Assembly (NCBI RefSeq): GCF_019352895.1
Contig: NZ_JAAAFX010000004.1
Span: 1,910,245 to 1,974,244 of the forward strand
Length of the DNA stretch: 64,000 bases
Origin: Variovorax boronicumulans
GTDB lineage: Bacteria; Pseudomonadota; Gammaproteobacteria; Burkholderiales; Burkholderiaceae_C
Reading direction: 5' to 3'
The notes beneath the pieces are model-generated. The model was not told the origin of the DNA. It saw only the letters and a program-made list of their open reading frames with translations, and made no database searches. Shown piece after piece: positions 11,011 through 19,914 of the stretch (within the stretch, counting starts at the first letter, position 1; each line of letters begins with the position of its first letter). Both the position numbers and the translations under genes were made by a program.

Positions 11011-11894
11011 CCACGACCGTCCTTCCGAGCGTTCCGACGCCGTTCCCTCCTTTCACGCTGCGCCTGCCCGAGGGCGAGCCCGTGCCGCTGGTCTGCGACT
11101 CGCCGCACAGCGGCACGCAGTACCCCGACGACTTCGGCTACGCCGTGCCCTTCGACGTCCTGCGCGGCGGCGAGGACACCGACGTGCACGTGCTGTGGCA
11201 GGCCTTGCCCTCGGTCGGCGCCACCTTGCTCGCGGCCGAGTTCCCGCGCGCCTACATCGACCCCAACCGCGACATCGAGGACATCGACGCCGAACTGCTG
11301 TCCGGGCCCTGGCCCACGCCGCTGCAGCCCAGCGAGAAGACGCGCCTGGGCATCGGCCTGATCTGGCGCGACGCCGAGAAGAACGGCAAGTCGCCGATCT
11401 ACGCGCGCAAGCTGCCGGTGGCCGAGGTGCAGCAGCGCATCGCGACCTACCACGCGCCCTACCACGCGGCGATGCGCGAGCAGATCGAGGCTGCCTATGC
11501 GCGCTTCGGCGCGGTGTGGCACCTGAACCTGCACTCGATGCCCGCCGATTCGTACGAGGGCCTGCAGATCCAGAGCGACCACCCGCTGGCCGACTTCGTG
11601 CTGGGCGACCGCGACGGCACCACGGCCGCACCCGAGTTCACGGCGCTGGTCGCCGAGTCGCTCAAGAAGCGCGGCTTCAGCGTGGCCATCAACGACCCGT
11701 TCAAGGGCGTGGCGCTGATCGCCCGCCTGGGCCGGCCGGCCGAGCGCCGCCACAGCCTGCAGGTGGAGATCCACCGCGGCCTGTACCTGGACGAAAAGAC
11801 CCGCGAGCGCAGTGCGGGCTTCGATGCGCTGCAAGATGCGCTCACCGCTGTTTCCAAAGAGATTGCCGACTACGTGAAGGACCAAGTCAAATGA
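11007..11894 (+). CDS. N-formylglutamate amidohydrolase family protein
   Basis: FGase-family hydrolase (HutG-like), 295 residues, which in characterised members releases formate from N-formyl-L-glutamate. Recognisable blocks are VCDSPHSGTQYP near residue 30, GGEDTDVHVLW, FPRAYIDPNRD and HLNLHSMP near residue 173, carrying the conserved metal-binding residues. No histidine-utilisation genes are nearby. It sits between the peptide ATPase and an M20 deacylase with ATGA overlaps on both sides, so it more likely trims formylated or acylated peptides imported by this transporter than acts in histidine breakdown. Confidence 0.85.
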
Positions 11895-13096
11895 CCGTGA
11901 TTGCCGACATCGAAGAACGCCACGCGGAATTCACCGCGCTGCGCCGCGACATCCATGCGCACCCCGAGCTCGCCTTCAAGGAGACGCGCACCTCCGACCT
12001 GGTGGCCGAGCGCCTCGCGGCCTGGGGCATCGAGGTGCACCGCGGCCTGGGCCAGACCGGCGTGGTCGGCGTGCTGCACGGCAGCCGCGGCCCGGGCGAG
12101 CGCGCCATCGGCCTGCGCGCCGACATGGACGCGCTGCCCATGCCCGAGCACAACCTGTTCAAGCACGCCTCGAAGAACCCGGGCCGCATGCACGGCTGCG
12201 GCCACGACGGCCACACCGCGATGCTGCTGGGCGCGGCGCACTACCTGTCGACGCACCGCGATTTCGAGGGCACGGTCAACTTCATCTTCCAGCCCGCGGA
12301 GGAGGGCGGCAACGCCGGCGCCAAGGCCATGATGGACGATGGCCTGTTCGACAGATTCCCCTGCGAGGAGATCTACGGCATCCACAACATGCCCGGCTTC
12401 ACGACGGGCCACTTCGCCTTCCGCAAAGGCGCGGCCATGGCCTCGAGCAACCGCTTCGACATCATCGTGCGCGGCACCGGCGGCCATGCGGCCCAGCCGC
12501 ACAAGGCGGTCGACACCATCGTGATCGCGGCCGAGATGGTCGGCGCGCTGCAGACGCTGATCTCGCGCCACAAGAACCCGATCGACGTGGCGGTGGTGAG
12601 CGTGACGCAGATCCATGCCGGCGATGCCTACAACGTGCTGCCCGGCGAGGCCGTGATCCGCGGCACCGTGCGCACCTTCAGCACCGCGGTGCTCGACGAG
12701 ATCGAAAGCAACATGCGCCGCATGGCCGAACTGCTGCCGCAGGTGCACGGCGGCACCGGCGAACTCAAGTTTCACCGCGCCTACCCGCCGCTGGTCAACT
12801 GGGACGCGCAGACGGACTTCGCGATGCAGGTCGCCAAGGACACCTTCGGCGCCGACAAGGTCGACCCGAACACGCCCCAGCACGGCGGCGCCGAGGACTT
12901 CTCCTTCTACCTGGAGAAGGTGCCGGGCTGCTACCTGTTCGTGGGCAACGGCGGCGGCGGCCACCGCGAGAACACCTACCACGGCATGGGACCGTGCGAG
13001 CTGCACAACCCGAACTACGACTTCAACGACGAATTGCTGCCGGTGGGGTCGACCTACTGGGTGCGGTTGGTGGAGGCGTTCTTCGCGCGGGAGTAG
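11891..13096 (+). CDS. M20 family amidohydrolase, hippurate hydrolase-like
   Basis: Metal-dependent M20D amidohydrolase, 401 residues, of the HipO/IAA-amino-acid hydrolase type that cleaves N-acyl amino acids. It has the metal-site blocks RRDIHAHPELAF, LRADMDALPM, HGCGHDGHTAML and QPAEEGG, with the M20D cysteine in HGCGH. A dimerisation domain occupies about residues 185-295, and the C-terminal HGGAEDFSFY supplies a late metal ligand. The ATGA overlap with the preceding gene marks it as the last coupled gene of the peptide-import operon. Substrate not determinable. Confidence 0.92.
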   Translation: MTVIADIEERHAEFTALRRDIHAHPELAFKETRTSDLVAERLAAWGIEVHRGLGQTGVVGVLHGSRGPGERAIGLRADMDALPMPEHNLFKHASKNPGRMHGCGHDGHTAMLLGAAHYLSTHRDFEGTVNFIFQPAEEGGNAGAKAMMDDGLFDRFPCEEIYGIHNMPGFTTGHFAFRKGAAMASSNRFDIIVRGTGGHAAQPHKAVDTIVIAAEMVGALQTLISRHKNPIDVAVVSVTQIHAGDAYNVLPGEAVIRGTVRTFSTAVLDEIESNMRRMAELLPQVHGGTGELKFHRAYPPLVNWDAQTDFAMQVAKDTFGADKVDPNTPQHGGAEDFSFYLEKVPGCYLFVGNGGGGHRENTYHGMGPCELHNPNYDFNDELLPVGSTYWVRLVEAFFARE

Positions 13097-13205
13097 CCGC
13101 CCCCGTCGCGCTTGATCAGGAGCGGGCCTCGACGCGATGAAAAGCGCCGAGGACCGGCGCTCGTTTTTGCCGCACCAGATCCGACTGCTCGACCCAACGT
13201 CAACC

Positions 13206-13616
13206 ATGCTGACCTACACCACGCTGAAGCTCGGCCCTTCCGACGGCAAGACCGCCGGGGTGTCCGATCCCGCGGCGGCCCTCGCCCTCGTGAAGGGCGT
13301 CGATTGGGCAACCATCATGGTGGCGTGGCTGGAGACGCAAGAGGCGCCCCTGCCTGCAGTGATCTTTTGTTCGCCGGATCGGCGGGCCAGGCTTCATGTG
13401 AGCACCATTCCGCTGTCATTGCCCGGCTCGTCCTGTCAGCAGGTGATGCTGATGTGGAAGGAGAAGACTGGCTGGTTCCAATCGCGCCGTCATGTGCTCT
13501 CGGCCGAGGTGCACGACCATGCCCTGTTGACGCGGTGCCTGGCCGACCTCGCTGCGGGGGAGATCGAGGCCCTCATTCAGCTTCTGCGTGCCGAGGGCGT
13601 CAGCGTGCTGGATTGA
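13206..13616 (+). CDS. Hypothetical protein, 136 residues
   Basis: Not recognised. The ATG at 13206 is preferred because the protein then begins with a strand-like MLTYTTLKLG; an in-frame ATG at 13137 would add 23 residues of low plausibility. It is soluble with no signal peptide or membrane segment. It has a mixed alpha/beta pattern and a C-terminal helix ending IEALIQLLRAEGVSVLD. Third-position GC is somewhat lower than in the flanking operon genes. It lies about 110 bases after the M20 gene on the same strand, perhaps a separate unit. Confidence 0.6.
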   Translation: MLTYTTLKLGPSDGKTAGVSDPAAALALVKGVDWATIMVAWLETQEAPLPAVIFCSPDRRARLHVSTIPLSLPGSSCQQVMLMWKEKTGWFQSRRHVLSAEVHDHALLTRCLADLAAGEIEALIQLLRAEGVSVLD

Positions 13617-13689
13617 AGGATGACCGTTGGGCGCTGGCATCGGTGGGTGGTCGGTCGTGCGGCTGCGCATCGCCGCATGCAGCCCGTGC

Positions 13690-14661
13690 TCACATCTCCC
13701 CGCAAAGATCCTGCCGTAACCAGCGTTCGCAGCCATCGCCACGCAGGCCCGCCGCCAGCAGCACATGCAGCTTCCCGAGCGCCGCCTCGGCAGTCATGCC
13801 GCCGCCGTCGATCACGCCGGCATCGGCCAGACGCCGGCTCGCTTCGTAGCTGTCCATGCGCACCCGGCCATCGGCGCATTGGCTCACGGCCAGCAGCAGC
13901 ACGCCGGCGCGGTGGGCGCGCGCCAGCGCGGCCATGAAGGCGGCATCGCCGGTGGGTGCGGTGCCGCTGCCGTAGCAGGCCAGCACGCAGCCGGCGATGC
14001 CCGCGTGCGGCAGCGCGTCGAGCAGTTCGGGCGCGAAGCCGGGGTGCAGCGTGAGGAGGGCGACGCGACGCGGCTGCCAGCGCTGGCGCAGCGACCACGG
14101 CGCCGGCACGCGATCCGCCACCGGGCCGGGAGCGCGCTCCGCGAAGGTGTCGAAGCCCTCGCTGCGCCGCTTGCTGCAGCGCACCGCGCTCAGGGTGCGG
14201 CCCGCGAAATGAAGCCGCAGGCCCGAGGCACCGGGCTCGCGCAAGGCAGCGACGGCACCGCGCACGTTGGGCCAGGCATCGCTGTGGGGGGCGATGGCCG
14301 GGAGCATGCTGCCGGTGAACACGACCGGGATGGGCAGCCCCTGCAGCAGGAAAGCCATCGCCGCGGCGCTGTGGGCCAGGGTGTCGGTGCCGTGCAGCAC
14401 CAGCACGCCGTCGCAACCGGCATCCGCCAGCGCCAGGATCGCGTCGGCCATCGCGTGCCAGGTGGCGGGGGTGGCGTCGGCGCTGTCGATGGGCGGAGCG
14501 AGCGCGGCGATGCGCCACTGCAGCGCCTTGCCGTGCAGGGCCTGCAGGGTCGCCTGCAGGCTGTCGGCGAGCGCGGCCGACGGTGCCAGCGTGCCCGCGT
14601 GTGGCTGCATGCCGATGGTGCCGCCGGTGTAGAGCACGCCGATGCGCGGCGCGGCGTTCAC
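13690..14661 (-). CDS. Asparaginase family protein
   Basis: L-asparaginase of the type I/II (N-terminal amidohydrolase) family, 323 residues; it hydrolyses asparagine or a related amide to aspartate and ammonia. The first catalytic threonine is in YTGGTIGM (residues 11-18) and the second T-D pair in VLHGTDTLAHSA (T92-D93). The start is a GTG at 14661 that overlaps the upstream racemase stop as GTGA, so the two are co-translated. No signal peptide is seen, so it is probably cytoplasmic. Pairing with an Asp/Glu racemase suggests a D-asparagine or D-aspartate route. A D-amino-acid or other amide substrate cannot be excluded. Confidence 0.87.
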   Translation of the reverse strand: MNAAPRIGVLYTGGTIGMQPHAGTLAPSAALADSLQATLQALHGKALQWRIAALAPPIDSADATPATWHAMADAILALADAGCDGVLVLHGTDTLAHSAAAMAFLLQGLPIPVVFTGSMLPAIAPHSDAWPNVRGAVAALREPGASGLRLHFAGRTLSAVRCSKRRSEGFDTFAERAPGPVADRVPAPWSLRQRWQPRRVALLTLHPGFAPELLDALPHAGIAGCVLACYGSGTAPTGDAAFMAALARAHRAGVLLLAVSQCADGRVRMDSYEASRRLADAGVIDGGGMTAEAALGKLHVLLAAGLRGDGCERWLRQDLCGEM

Positions 14662-15440
14662 GACGACGACGCGGCCGGAACGCCCGTACGGTCGAGCAGG
14701 GCCTCGGCCACGAGCTGGGTCACGTCGACCAGGCGCCCGTCGCCCGGCAGTTCGGCCACCAGCGGCAGCTCGGTGCAGGCCAGCAGCACGACAGGCGCCT
14801 CGATGCCCGCGAGCAGCGCGGCGAAGCGCTTGCGCAGGCCCGGGTGTGCGGCACCGCGCCACTTGATGTCGTAGATGAGCTGGTGCAGCGCTTCGGTGGC
14901 CTCGCTGCCCAGCGGCTCGAAGTCGAAGCGCGTGCGCAGCGTGCGGTAGGGCGACCATTCGCCCAGTTCGGCCACCGGCCGCGCGCCCAGCAGGCATACG
15001 CGTTGCGCACCGATGCGCGCCAGATGCTCGCCCACGACCTCGGTGAAGGACAGCAGTTGGGCGCGCAACGCCAGCGCCTGCAGCCGGTCGGCGAACAGGT
15101 TGAGCGTGTTGCAGGCGATCGCATAGACGGCGACCCGGCCGTCGAGCGCCTGCGCGTCGGCCTTTAGCGCGGCCCAGACCTGCGCCTCGGTGCGCTCGAG
15201 TTCCATCGACAGGCCCAGCACCGGGTCGGAGACGACGTGGACCGTGGGCGCGTCGATGTCGCCACGGAAGGCCGGGCCCAGGCGGCGACGGTTCTCGTGC
15301 AGCAGCTTGGTCCAGAGGTCGATGCCGGCTTCGGGGCCCGAGCCCGTGAGGATGCCGATGGCGGGGCGGCTTCGGGGTTCGGCGTGCGAGAGGTCGGTGG
15401 GGCCCGCCGCAGCGGTGCCCAGGGTGCAGGAAGAAGTCAT
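14658..15440 (-). CDS. Aspartate/glutamate racemase family protein
   Basis: PLP-independent Asp/Glu racemase, 260 residues, interconverting L- and D-enantiomers of an acidic amino acid or a related compound. The two catalytic cysteines are visible as ACNT (C110) and ACTE (C222), the expected pair for a two-base mechanism. The first 25 residues are a low-complexity Ala/Ser extension before the conserved GILTGSGPEAG. It is the upstream gene of a GTGA-coupled pair with the asparaginase and lies downstream of the HTH regulator on the same strand. Confidence 0.88.
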   Translation of the reverse strand: MTSSCTLGTAAAGPTDLSHAEPRSRPAIGILTGSGPEAGIDLWTKLLHENRRRLGPAFRGDIDAPTVHVVSDPVLGLSMELERTEAQVWAALKADAQALDGRVAVYAIACNTLNLFADRLQALALRAQLLSFTEVVGEHLARIGAQRVCLLGARPVAELGEWSPYRTLRTRFDFEPLGSEATEALHQLIYDIKWRGAAHPGLRKRFAALLAGIEAPVVLLACTELPLVAELPGDGRLVDVTQLVAEALLDRTGVPAASSS

Positions 15441-15541
15441 GGGCAAATTCTCGAAGCCGGTCCCGGCCCGGGCAATTCCGCGACCCTTGCGCTTTCGCCG
15501 CGACTTGCCGCCGCCGCCGTCGCGAACTGATGCGCGCCCCG

Positions 15542-16354
15542 TCAGCGCAGTTGGAACAAGCCCTGCTCGAGCTTCACGGCCTGCAGCTGTTCGCGGATGT
15601 CCGAGCCGATGGCCGGATCGTCCGGCGCGAACAGGCCCAGCTGCCGGTAGCAGCTCACGCGCCGGATCTCGGTGCCCAGGTAGTCCCACACCACGCGGCT
15701 GCAGCAGGGTGCGCGCTGGTCGTTCGAGGCCACGCCCAGCTTGAGCCCGTTGAGCCGCGTCACGCGGTTCTTGAAGCTGGGCGTGAGCACGGTCTGCGAG
15801 ATCTCGTTGGAGGTCAGCGATTCGTAGTCGACCAGGAACAGCTTGCCCTGCAGGTCGAAGGCGGTGCCGATGTAGCGGCAGCGCACATGGTCGGCGGGTG
15901 CGTCGGCCTGCTGCAGGCGTTCGGTGCGCTCGTAGCTGAAATAACCGGCGTCCGCGCGCAGGTGGACCAGCGAACGCAGGATGTGGCCGGGCGAGGACAT
16001 CGAGTGGTAGTACTCGAAGTAGTAGCCGACATGGCGCGCGAGCCGGGACTCGGAGGACTGCGCCCGCAGGTGCTCGAGGTGCGCGAGCGGCGGCGACTTC
16101 GGCTGGGCCTCGGCCCCCCCGTCGCGGCGCACGCCGATCAGCTGCGCGAAGGCGGGCGCGGGCTGTGCGATCTCGAGTTCGTCGACGCCGAAGAAGTCGC
16201 AGATGCGCTTGAGGTTGTGGGCCGTCGGCACCGACTGGCCGCTCAGGTACTTGTTGAACTGCGCGCGGTTGATCTCGAGCCGCCGGCAGACGTCGGCGAT
16301 CGAGCGGTAGTGGCTGCACAGCAGCTTGAGGTTGCCGGGGAAGTACGCGTTCAT
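15542..16354 (-). CDS. HTH transcriptional regulator with uncharacterised C-terminal domain
   Basis: Probable local regulator, 270 residues. Residues 1-55 form an XRE-like helix-turn-helix (SIADVCRRLEINRAQFNKYL, then GQSVPTAHNLKRICDFFGV). The remaining 200 residues are not from a common effector domain I can name; they contain many aromatic residues, including HVGYYFEYYHSMSSPGH. The start at 16354 fits the HTH; 54 further upstream codons look non-coding. It is divergent from the MFS gene, and the 147-base shared region holds two perfect inverted repeats that are good operator candidates. Probably senses the substrate of the racemase, asparaginase and D-aminoacylase cluster. Confidence 0.75.
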   Translation of the reverse strand: MNAYFPGNLKLLCSHYRSIADVCRRLEINRAQFNKYLSGQSVPTAHNLKRICDFFGVDELEIAQPAPAFAQLIGVRRDGGAEAQPKSPPLAHLEHLRAQSSESRLARHVGYYFEYYHSMSSPGHILRSLVHLRADAGYFSYERTERLQQADAPADHVRCRYIGTAFDLQGKLFLVDYESLTSNEISQTVLTPSFKNRVTRLNGLKLGVASNDQRAPCCSRVVWDYLGTEIRRVSCYRQLGLFAPDDPAIGSDIREQLQAVKLEQGLFQLR

Positions 16355-16385
16355 GCGCGGGAGCGTAGCAGGGCAAGGGTGGCGC

Positions 16386-16422
16386 AAGATGGCGCGCGCA
16401 TCGCGCCGATTCGCGCCATCTT
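16386..16422. promoter_or_regulatory. Inverted repeat, candidate operator 1
   Basis: AAGATGGCGCG (16386-16396) and CGCGCCATCTT (16412-16422) are perfect 11-base complements around a 15-base spacer that itself holds a CGCGCCGAT half-site. It lies just upstream of the HTH regulator start and is symmetrical enough to bind a dimeric regulator, probably that regulator. Confidence 0.55.
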
Positions 16423-16431
16423 TGGTCGGTC

Positions 16432-16471
16432 GCGAAATTGCGGCGCCGGGGGCCGGAACCGACAATTTCGC
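16432..16471. promoter_or_regulatory. Inverted repeat, candidate operator 2
   Basis: GCGAAATTG (16432-16440) and CAATTTCGC (16463-16471) are perfect 9-base complements separated by 22 bases. The AT-containing arms stand out in this GC-rich stretch and end 30 bases before the MFS start, so the region may include the promoter of the permease and D-aminoacylase unit. Confidence 0.5.
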
Positions 16472-16501
16472 CACCCCTCCCGCCGCTTCACCGCACCTCG
16501 C

Positions 16502-17827
16502 ATGAACACCACCCACCCGCTCCAGACCCTGTCCCCGCCGCTGCCCGACGCGGCCGATCCCGACGCGTCGCGGCGCCTGTTCCGGCGTCTCGACTGGCGC
16601 ATGCTTCCGCTGTTAATGGTCTGCTACATGGTGGCCTACATCGACCGCGTGAACCTGGGCTATGCGCAGCTGCAGATGAAGCAGACGCTGCCCTTCGGCG
16701 ACGAGGTCTACGGCCTGGGCGCCGGCATCTTCTTCATCGGCTACTTCCTGTTCGAGGTGCCCAGCAGCATGCTGCTCAAGCGCATCGGCGCGCGCGCCAC
16801 GCTGCTGCGCATCATGTTCTGCTGGGGCCTGGTCGCGGCCGGCATGATGTTCGTGCAGACGCCCACGCAGTTCTACACGCTGCGTTTCCTGCTCGGCGTG
16901 TTCGAGGCCGGCTTCCTGCCCGGCGTCGTCTACTACCTGACGCAGTGGTACCCCTCGGCGCGGCGCGGACAGGTGGTGGCGATCTTCATGGCCGCCGCCG
17001 TGGCCGCCGGCGTGCTCGCCGGCCCGATGTCGGGCTTCATCATGAAGCACTTCGACGGCGTCCACGGCTGGACGGGCTGGCAGTGGCTGTTCCTGCTGCA
17101 AGGGCTGCCGGCCTCGGTGCTGGGCGTGGTGGTCTGGTTCTGCCTGCACGACAGCCCCGAGCAGGCGCCCTGGCTGTCGGCCGAAGAGAAGGCCCTGCTG
17201 CGCCGGGAGCTCGCGACCGACCCCGCCGTGGCGTCGGCGGGCCACGGCAGCATGCGAGCGCTGCTGAAAGACCCGCGCGTCTACGCGCTGGCGCTGGTCG
17301 ACTTCCTGCTGATCGGCGCCAACTACGCGCTGGTGTTCTGGATGCCCACGCTGATCAAGGGCTGGGGCGTGACCGACCTGGTGCAGATCGGCCTCTATGC
17401 GGCGGTGCCGCAGGTGCTGGGCGTGATCGGCATGATCCTCATCGGCCGCAGCTCCGACCGCCGCGGCGAGCGGCGCTGGCACTACGCGGCCTCGAGCTTC
17501 CTCGCGGCGCTCGGGCTCTGGATCACGATCCAGGCGCAGAGCCATCTGGCGCTCTCGATGCTGGGCCTGTGCATCGCGGTGATCGGCCTGGCCGCGGCCA
17601 CGCCGCTGTTCATCACCGTCGTCACCGAGTACCTGGCCAAACCCGTCGCCGCCACCGGCATCGCCTTCATCAACAGCCTCGCAATCCTGGGCGGCGCGGT
17701 GAGCCCGCCGGTCATCGGCATGATCAACGCGCGCGCCGGCAACCCGGTGCCGGCCATCTACTTCGTGCTGACGCTCTATGTGCTGTCGGGCCTGCTGATG
17801 CTGGCCGTGGTGCGCCGCCGGCGCTGA
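16502..17827 (+). CDS. MFS transporter, anion:cation symporter (ACS) type
   Basis: Major facilitator permease, 441 residues and 12 membrane segments, of the ACS branch (phthalate, tartrate and hexuronate permeases). Diagnostic are the first-helix YMVAYIDRVNLGYAQLQM and the helix 2 FFIGYFLFEVPSSMLLKRIGAR. The start at 16502 follows the divergent operator region. It is followed 14 bases later by the D-aminoacylase gene, so it likely imports the N-acyl-D-amino acid or another organic anion used by this cluster. Confidence 0.9.
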   Translation: MNTTHPLQTLSPPLPDAADPDASRRLFRRLDWRMLPLLMVCYMVAYIDRVNLGYAQLQMKQTLPFGDEVYGLGAGIFFIGYFLFEVPSSMLLKRIGARATLLRIMFCWGLVAAGMMFVQTPTQFYTLRFLLGVFEAGFLPGVVYYLTQWYPSARRGQVVAIFMAAAVAAGVLAGPMSGFIMKHFDGVHGWTGWQWLFLLQGLPASVLGVVVWFCLHDSPEQAPWLSAEEKALLRRELATDPAVASAGHGSMRALLKDPRVYALALVDFLLIGANYALVFWMPTLIKGWGVTDLVQIGLYAAVPQVLGVIGMILIGRSSDRRGERRWHYAASSFLAALGLWITIQAQSHLALSMLGLCIAVIGLAAATPLFITVVTEYLAKPVAATGIAFINSLAILGGAVSPPVIGMINARAGNPVPAIYFVLTLYVLSGLLMLAVVRRRR

Positions 17828-17841
17828 ACCCGAGAAACGAG

Positions 17842-19302
17842 ATGAACCCCACCGAGACCGATTCCTTCGACCTGCTGCTGCGCGGCGGCACCGTGATCGA
17901 CGGCACGCGCGCGCCGCGTCTGCGTGCCGACGTCGGCGTGCGCGACGGGCGCATCGCCGCCATCGGCGACCTGTCGCAGGCCCGGGCCGCAGAGGTGATC
18001 GACGCCACCGGCCGCATCGTGGCGCCGGGCTTCGTCGATGCGCACACGCACGACGACCAGGCGCTGCTGCTGCAGCCCGAGATGCGCTTCAAGGTCTCGC
18101 AGGGCGTGACCACGGTGGTTACCGGCAACTGCGGCATGAGCGCCGCGCCGCTGCGCACGGGCGACGTGCTGCCGATGCCCATGGGCCTGATGGACGATGC
18201 CGACGGGTCGCGCTTTGCGCGCTTCGGCGATTACCTGCAGGCGTTGCGCGAGCACCCGCCCGCGCTCAACGTCGCGGCCTTCGTGGGCCACACCAACCTG
18301 CGCGTCTGGGCCATGCGCGACCTGCAGCGCAGTGCCAATGCAGGCGAGATCGACGCGATGCGCGAACTGCTGCGGGAAGCGCTCGAGGCCGGCGCGCTGG
18401 GCCTGTCGGCCGGCACCTTCTACCCGCCCGCGGCCCATGCCTCGGCCGAGGAGATCATCGCCGTCGGCCGCGACCTGGCCGCGCATGGCGCGCGCTTCGC
18501 GACCCACATGCGCGACGAATCGGGCCAGGTGATGGACGCGCTCGAGGAAACCTTCGCCATCGGGCAGGCGCTCGGCGTGCCGGTGGTGATCTCGCACCAC
18601 AAGGTGCAGGGACGCGCCAACTTCGGGCGCACCGCGCAGACGCTGCCGCGCATCCGCGAGGCCATGAAGCACCAGTGCGTGGCGCTCGACTGCTACCCCT
18701 ACGGCGCCGGCTCCACCATGATCCGCACCGACCGCGGCATGCTCGACGGCCGCGTGCTGATCGCCTCCAGCACGCCGCACCCCGAGTGCGCGGGCCGCGA
18801 CCTCGACGACATCGCGCGCGACTGGGGCGTGCCGCGCGAAGAGGCCGCGCGCCGCCTGCAGCCCGGCAGCGCGATCACCTTCCTGATGGACGAGCACGAC
18901 GTGCAGCGCGTGCTGGCCTTCGACGACACCATGATCGGCTCCGATGGCCTGCCGACCGGCCCGAGCCCGCACCCGCGGCTGTGGGGCACCTTCCCACGCG
19001 TGCTGGGCCACTACAGCCGCGACATCGGCCTGTTCCCGCTCGAGACCGCGGTCTGGAAGATGACCGGGCTCACGGCGCGCAACTTCGGCCTGCAGGGGCG
19101 CGGCACGCTGGCCGTGGGGCAGCAGGCCGACATCGTGGTCTTCGACGCCGCCACCGTGCGCGACGCCGCCACCTACGCCGATCCCGAGCAGGCCGCCGAG
19201 GGCATCGAGGCGGTGTTCGTCAACGGCGTGCCGACCTGGCGCGCGGGTGCCTCGACGGGCGCGCGGGCCGGGCAGGTGCTGACGCGCGCACGGGCCGGGT
19301 GA
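17842..19302 (+). CDS. D-aminoacylase / N-acyl-D-amino-acid deacylase
   Basis: Zinc amidohydrolase, 486 residues, of the D-aminoacylase family, which hydrolyses N-acyl-D-amino acids. The metal motif HTH is H68 and H70 in GFVDAHTHDDQ; the family-specific metal-bridging cysteine is C97 in TGNCGMS. Further histidine blocks occur in FATHMRDE and VVISHHKVQG, and the catalytic aspartate is in MIGSDGLPTGPSPHPR. Length and motif spacing match characterised D-aminoacylases. Together with the racemase and asparaginase on the facing strand, the cluster reads as D-amino-acid catabolism. Confidence 0.9.
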   Translation: MNPTETDSFDLLLRGGTVIDGTRAPRLRADVGVRDGRIAAIGDLSQARAAEVIDATGRIVAPGFVDAHTHDDQALLLQPEMRFKVSQGVTTVVTGNCGMSAAPLRTGDVLPMPMGLMDDADGSRFARFGDYLQALREHPPALNVAAFVGHTNLRVWAMRDLQRSANAGEIDAMRELLREALEAGALGLSAGTFYPPAAHASAEEIIAVGRDLAAHGARFATHMRDESGQVMDALEETFAIGQALGVPVVISHHKVQGRANFGRTAQTLPRIREAMKHQCVALDCYPYGAGSTMIRTDRGMLDGRVLIASSTPHPECAGRDLDDIARDWGVPREEAARRLQPGSAITFLMDEHDVQRVLAFDDTMIGSDGLPTGPSPHPRLWGTFPRVLGHYSRDIGLFPLETAVWKMTGLTARNFGLQGRGTLAVGQQADIVVFDAATVRDAATYADPEQAAEGIEAVFVNGVPTWRAGASTGARAGQVLTRARAG

Positions 19303-19361
19303 GGCGCGTTGTGTAGAGTGGGACGCACCGGATCATCCGATCCGTTCTCGACAGGAAACCC

Positions 19362-19844
19362 ATGCACCTCGAAGGCTCCTGCCATTGCCGCGCCGTCCGC
19401 TTCTCGCTCGACGCCGACAGCCCGGTCCCGTTCATGCACTGCCATTGCTCGATCTGCCGCAAGACGGCCGGGGGCGGGGCTACGCGATCAACCTGGGCGG
19501 CGATGCCCGCACGCTGAAGGTCAAGGGCGCGAAGCACCTGGGCACCTACCACGCCGTGATGCGGGAAGAGGGCAAGCGCGCCACCCGCTCGAAGGCCGAG
19601 CGCCGCTTCTGCCTCAAGTGCGGCAGCGCGCTGTGGCTGTGGGACCCGCGCTGGCCCGAGCTGATCCATCCGCATGCCTCGGCCATCGACACGCCGTTGC
19701 CCAAGCCGCCCGAGGTAGTGGAGGCGGCGCTGGACTTCGCCGTCGGCTGGGAAGACGCCCAAAGGCCGAGGCCACAAGCACTTCGCGCGCTTTCCGTCCG
19801 AGTCGCTGGCGGAGTGGCACCAGCGGCACGGGCTGGAGGGTTGA
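19362..19844 (+). pseudogene. GFA-family (glutathione-dependent formaldehyde-activating-like) protein, double frameshift
   Basis: The reading frame starting at 19362 gives MHLEGSCHCRAVRF and CHCSICRKT, the zinc-binding cysteine pattern of the GFA (CENP-V/GFA) family. It then breaks within a G-rich run near 19474-19485. The downstream part (GYAINLGGDARTLKVKG, then RRFCLKCGSALWLW with the second CxxC) is one base out of frame. A second slip in an AAA run near 19761-19763 restores the original frame for a convincing C-terminus ending RHGLEG at 19844. One missing G and one extra A would rebuild an intact 160-residue protein. It is either a recent pseudogene or two homopolymer sequencing errors. 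Confidence 0.75.
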
Positions 19845-19914
19845 AGGCGCAGATCCCGGAGGCTTGCCGCCGGGTTCGCCAGCAGAAGCCGCAGAGAAGC
19901 CTCGCCGAATCTGG

